DNA from: Byssothecium circinans
Lineage: Eukaryota; Ascomycota; Dothideomycetes; Pleosporales; Massarinaceae
Assembly: GCA_010015675.1 (NCBI GenBank)
Contig: ML977004.1
Location: forward strand, 265,010 to 329,009
Direction of reading: 5' to 3'
Length of the DNA stretch: 64,000 nt
The position numbers and the translations under genes are program-made. The notes under the pieces were generated by a model, which did not search any database, had not been told where the DNA came from, and worked only from the letters and a program-made list of their open reading frames with translations. Below are positions 60,718-64,000 of this stretch, in pieces; position 1 is the stretch's first letter; each line of letters opens with the position of its first letter.

Positions 60718-62289
60718 CTACGGCGGGTGCACTTTACCTTTGTGATCATCCTGGAGTCTTCTTGGAAAGCCACTGATGGGAAACAAGTCTTTGTCTTCCT
60801 GATCTGGTCGCAGCTTCAGTAAGATTTCCGTCTCGGCCCGCTCGCTAGAAATTAGGACAAGGGGAACGTCCATGGCGAATTTCTTCTCGCCTCTCATAGT
60901 TTTGGGCCAATCAGGCTTGATCTCCAAAAGTTTCCTCGTGCGCTTCCGGTTGGGGCGGATTTCTCTAATGACGAAGGACGGTCGAAAATGGCCCGGCTTA
61001 GGCGGTCCGGATAGCTTCTCCAGGTGCGCTCCGAGTTTCTGGAGGCTATCACCGAATAGCCTACATGAAATTCTGCCTGGATCAACTGGTCAGATACATG
61101 AAGATGCACTAATAGTCGTTTATGGTGAGTTACCTGTGCAGTCATATCCCCCATTGCGCAGCTCCCTGATCTCTTCCTGCTCGAAGTGGAAATAGAAGCA
61201 GGAGCTGATCAGCTGGTCAGCAATTTTGAGGATTTCCGTGTCATCGATTTGCTCCGTGACTGCATCTCGGCATTTTTTGATATCATCGAATTTGTCCATC
61301 CTAACCGGACCCTTGAAACGAACATTGAGTCTGCGGTATCGACGCTCGTTCCGAGGATCGGGGGCTTTGATCTGCAACCATTCGTTCCAGGCTCGTTCAC
61401 TGTCCAGACCGTTTATGAGATGATCGTAGCCGAGTCTCATTAAGACTTCGAGATATGATCTCCTGTCTCGGTCTATCGGTAGGTCGGAGCCTACTGAAGA
61501 CACTAATGCTTCAACCGCCACCGAGGTGTCGACGGCTGTCTCTTTACGCGGATCAATCCCTGTCCCAACGGAGAGGATGATATCTGGCTGTCTATCGCGA
61601 CTGCTTGGCCAGATAGCCTTGCTCTCGACATCAGCCACCAGAATAGGGCTGTTGTGGTAGATCCCGCCGTCCAGATAGACTTGCTCCGAAGCTGTATGTG
61701 CGAAGGGTCGAAAGTAGCTTGGTGCTGCAGATGTCGCTCGAGCGCTAGCAGTTGTTAGTATCCTGCGAACACATAGAAATACCGCGCCATGAGCGACATA
61801 CGCTTCCCAGAGCATCATCTCTTTCTCTGGCCCTGGACGGTGGAAATGATTGAGCGCTAGAAGTTTGTAAGCATGTATTGCATAGGTTCACGTGCAGAAG
61901 TATTGAAGTATTGGCGGGCCTCAAGAGGGGGGTTATGCTCACGAATCTTAGGAGATTTTCGGTTGTAGTTGCTCAGGACAACCACCCGGCTCTGCCTCGT
62001 CGTCGTTGTGACAGCGGCTTTCACTGACACTCCTTCGCTGTTTTTATTCCCCCCAAAAAGGACATAGTCCGGAGGGAAAACTTCTTTAAAAGCCTTCTCC
62101 AATGGACCGGTTAAGTACGTTCCGTGATTAATTGTTGAGATGACGGGCTGTAGCATCGGTCCGATCCACGGTACCTTAGTTATCATAGGAGTGGAGAAGG
62201 CTTGTTCCGAAAAGTCCAGAAACTTGCGAGTACACGTGGGGATATCCAGCTTCCTAGGGCCAAGACCCAAAGTAACGATTCCTCCAGCA
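60718..62289 (-). pseudogene. Patatin-like phospholipase, 5' part missing at a hAT insertion
   Basis: Exons 62289-61943, 61856-61802, 61744-61134 and 61076-60718 (introns 86, 57 and 57 nt; one has a perfect TACTAAC branch) give about 457 residues of a patatin-type lipase. The first exon begins inside the nucleophile elbow: the acceptor CATAG is followed by T-GCT-GGA-GGA, the end of G-x-S-x-G-G. The catalytic Asp is in YLDGGIYHNSP, and WEAARATSAAPSYFRPF is typical. The N-terminal oxyanion-hole motif (GGGxRG) and the rest of the elbow should lie upstream, but about 25 bp further on hAT sequence begins. The remaining exons look undamaged, so the break may be recent, or the 5' exons may lie beyond the element. 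Confidence 0.7.
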
Positions 62290-62315
62290 CTATGATGTTT
62301 TAGTTACATAGTAAG

Positions 62316-62480
62316 CAGACTTGTCAACAATCAAGCTGAATACAAGCGCTTGATTGAGGCTTGATCGAAACTGCAAGCCGATCAAGCCAAGCTTCTGACT
62401 AGAAATTTTGCACTCAATCAAGCTTTCGCTCTTAAGGCTTGATTGATTGGCTTGATTGGCTTGATTGGCTCGATGTTTTA
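62316..62480 (+). repeat. Subterminal repeats of the hAT element
   Basis: At least eight CTTGATTG/CAATCAAG-type motifs in both orientations are packed here, including GGCTTGATTGATTGGCTTGATTGG. Clusters of short repeats near the ends are typical transposase-binding sites of hAT elements. The left end may be the CAGAC at 62316, preceded by a candidate 8-bp target (62308-62315); the right end is outside the window. Confidence 0.55.
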
Positions 62481-62676
62481 GCGTTAATTTTTGTGAGGCT
62501 ATTGAGTTTGCCGTACGAGCGATCTCGCGATAGGTTCGTGGTGTTGAGTTTCGCTTAGTCAGCCACATTATAGCGCGAAACCTTGATGTAATCATCTCTG
62601 TTTTAAAGCTGCCAAAGCCCACCTGTTCGCGTATACTGACGCTTATTTTAGTGTTGTACTTGCCTCTATAGTCGCT

Positions 62677-64000
62677 ATGCCGCCTCTTTGACCCCTAAAA
62701 CGTCCTCGTAAAAACGGTTTTGCATCGAACAAGCGCGCTAAAGTCGTTGCTCGCGGCACTGAGTTGCAGCCTTTCAATATCGACGACAGCGAACAGCTAC
62801 CTCAGCGTCTTTCACCACGCAAAGCCTTAGCGATTGCCGCGTCTCAGGCTACCGAGCCGCCCACTTTCGAGTCGCAATTGCGCGAGAGTCAGCTTGAAGC
62901 CGCTATCGTAGCGCCAACCGAGGGCAGCAGCGCCGCGACAGTTGCTACAACTAAGGACGACGAGGACGGCAATAAGGATAGCAACACGGGTCTTGATGAG
63001 CGCTTTGCCGACAACTTTGACGACATAGATTGGTCGCGTTTGCCGCTATATTGTAAGCCTGTAGCCACCCAGAAGCAGCGCAAAAGCTGGGTATACCGCT
63101 ACGGCTACCGCGTTGCGCTCATTAAGGACCCTGATCGTCTTTTCTTTGTCTGTCGCTATTGCCACCAGCACAAGTGGATAGACGCGGGGCAAGGCGGTAT
63201 ATACGAAATAACGCTCTCAACGTCAACCTCAGCACGCCATCTTGAGCAACTTAGACGCGGCCACAGCCTTGCAGCTCCTGGCAAAGCGCACAGCGCGACG
63301 AAGGCAGGCAAGGGCAGCCTGCGCGCCATCTTGAAAGCCACTACTGTTAAGGTATCGCAGGGCCTTGCCAACGAGCTTGGAGGCTTTAATTGTCAAGCTT
63401 TTCGACATACTGCAGTTGCCTGGCTTGTAGATGGCAACCACCCGCTCTCTGAGTTTGAGAAGCCCGCGTTTCGACAAATGCTTGAAGCTGCAAACCCAGA
63501 GGCAGCTACAGCGTTGTGGACGTCTCACGCAAGCGTTTCGCGGTACGTGATGCGTCATTTTAACTTCATGCTGCCCCAGGTGGTCACTGATCTATTAAAG
63601 TCATTAAAGTAAGATCCATATCAGCTTCAACGGTTAGATGACAAAGGGTGGTAAACGCGGCTTCTTAGGCGTTGTTGCGCACTACGTTAACAGCGCTGGT
63701 GACCTTATGGACCTCCCGATCGCGCTGCCACAACTAACGGGCGCCCATACTGGCGAGAAAATCGCTGAAATTGTCAGCAAAACTCTGCAGCAATTTAGTA
63801 TTAACTCGCGTACTGTTGGCTACTTTATGCTCGACAACGCTACCAATAACGACGCTGCTGTCCTCAGGATCGCGGAGGAGATGAGCTTGATTGCTGCCCA
63901 TCATCGCCTCCGCTGCGGTGCTCATACTCTCAACCTAATCGGCCAGGCGTTGCTTTGGGGCAGCAACAACGACGCGTACGACAACGATAGCAGCGAGATT
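62677..64000 (+). pseudogene. hAT-family transposase, broken, runs off window end
   Basis: The frame from ATG 62677 has a TGA at codon 5 (62689-62691), continues open to TAA 63610-63612, then shifts frame and meets a TAG at 63635-63637 before continuing to the window end. The N-terminal part is basic (KRPRKNGFASNKRAK), followed by a BED-type finger (CRYCHQHK..SARHLEQLRRGH). After the shift, typical fungal hAT core wording appears (GGKRGFLGVVAHYV, LPIALPQLTGAHTGEKI, DNATNND, LRCGAHTLNLIGQ); the DNATNND aspartate is a catalytic-core residue. The stop codons are of the kind C-to-T/G-to-A change gives, as in repeat-induced point mutation. Not functional as it stands. Confidence 0.85.

Noticed and set aside
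62290..62622. Minus-strand frame as the missing patatin N-terminus
   Set aside because: It lacks any GGGxRG or lipase-like motif and consists of the hAT subterminal repeats read in reverse.
1..64000. CRISPR arrays, rRNA or tRNA genes
   Set aside because: No regularly spaced short palindromic repeats, no tRNA A/B boxes with foldable arms and no rRNA-like sequence were seen.

Overview
This window comes from a filamentous ascomycete (Pezizomycotina), most likely a Dothideomycete. Almost every gene is split by 46-103 nt GT..AG introns carrying a CTAAC/CTGAC-type branch site, proteins match fungal single-copy families, and there are small secreted cysteine-rich proteins, F-box-like relics and a decayed hAT transposon. 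No bacterial operons, CRISPR arrays, rRNA or tRNA genes were seen. All gene models are spliced by hand from splice sites, reading frame and family resemblance; no database search was possible.

Layout. 1-1131: 3' end of histidyl-tRNA synthetase. 2339-6702 (-): a large VPS9-ankyrin-PX-BAR endosomal protein. 7331-8640: a decayed gene made of short coding repeats. 8659-10544 (-): a secreted bicovalent-FAD oxidase. 10.5-20.8 kb is gene-poor: three F-box-like pieces and one conserved fungal orphan (16324-17001). 20818-22358: a conserved single-pass membrane orphan. 22.4-26.4 kb: apparently empty. 26367-26823: a secreted eight-cysteine protein.

27.6-38.9 kb is a housekeeping block on the plus strand: RAD51, the nucleoporin Nup120/Nup160, a UBE2S-like E2 enzyme with a long tail, a six-pass membrane protein and a stand-alone RNase H protein. 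39.9-41.8 kb holds two convergent secreted-protein genes. 43.7-59.7 kb is a second housekeeping block: PUF6 and a Yar1-like ankyrin protein (convergent, both linked to ribosome biogenesis), a PAP2 lipid phosphatase, a degenerate tandem repeat of about 240 bp, a WBP4/Saf1-like splicing protein, the histone chaperone HIR1 and the Ypt6/Rab6 GEF subunit RIC1.

59.7-64.0 kb is a transposon-affected margin: a fold-back repeat, a patatin-like lipase gene that has lost its 5' part, and a hAT element whose transposase has at least three lesions and runs off the window end. The clearest unexplained structures are the decayed coding-repeat gene, the 240-bp repeat, the fold-back element and the patatin/hAT junction.
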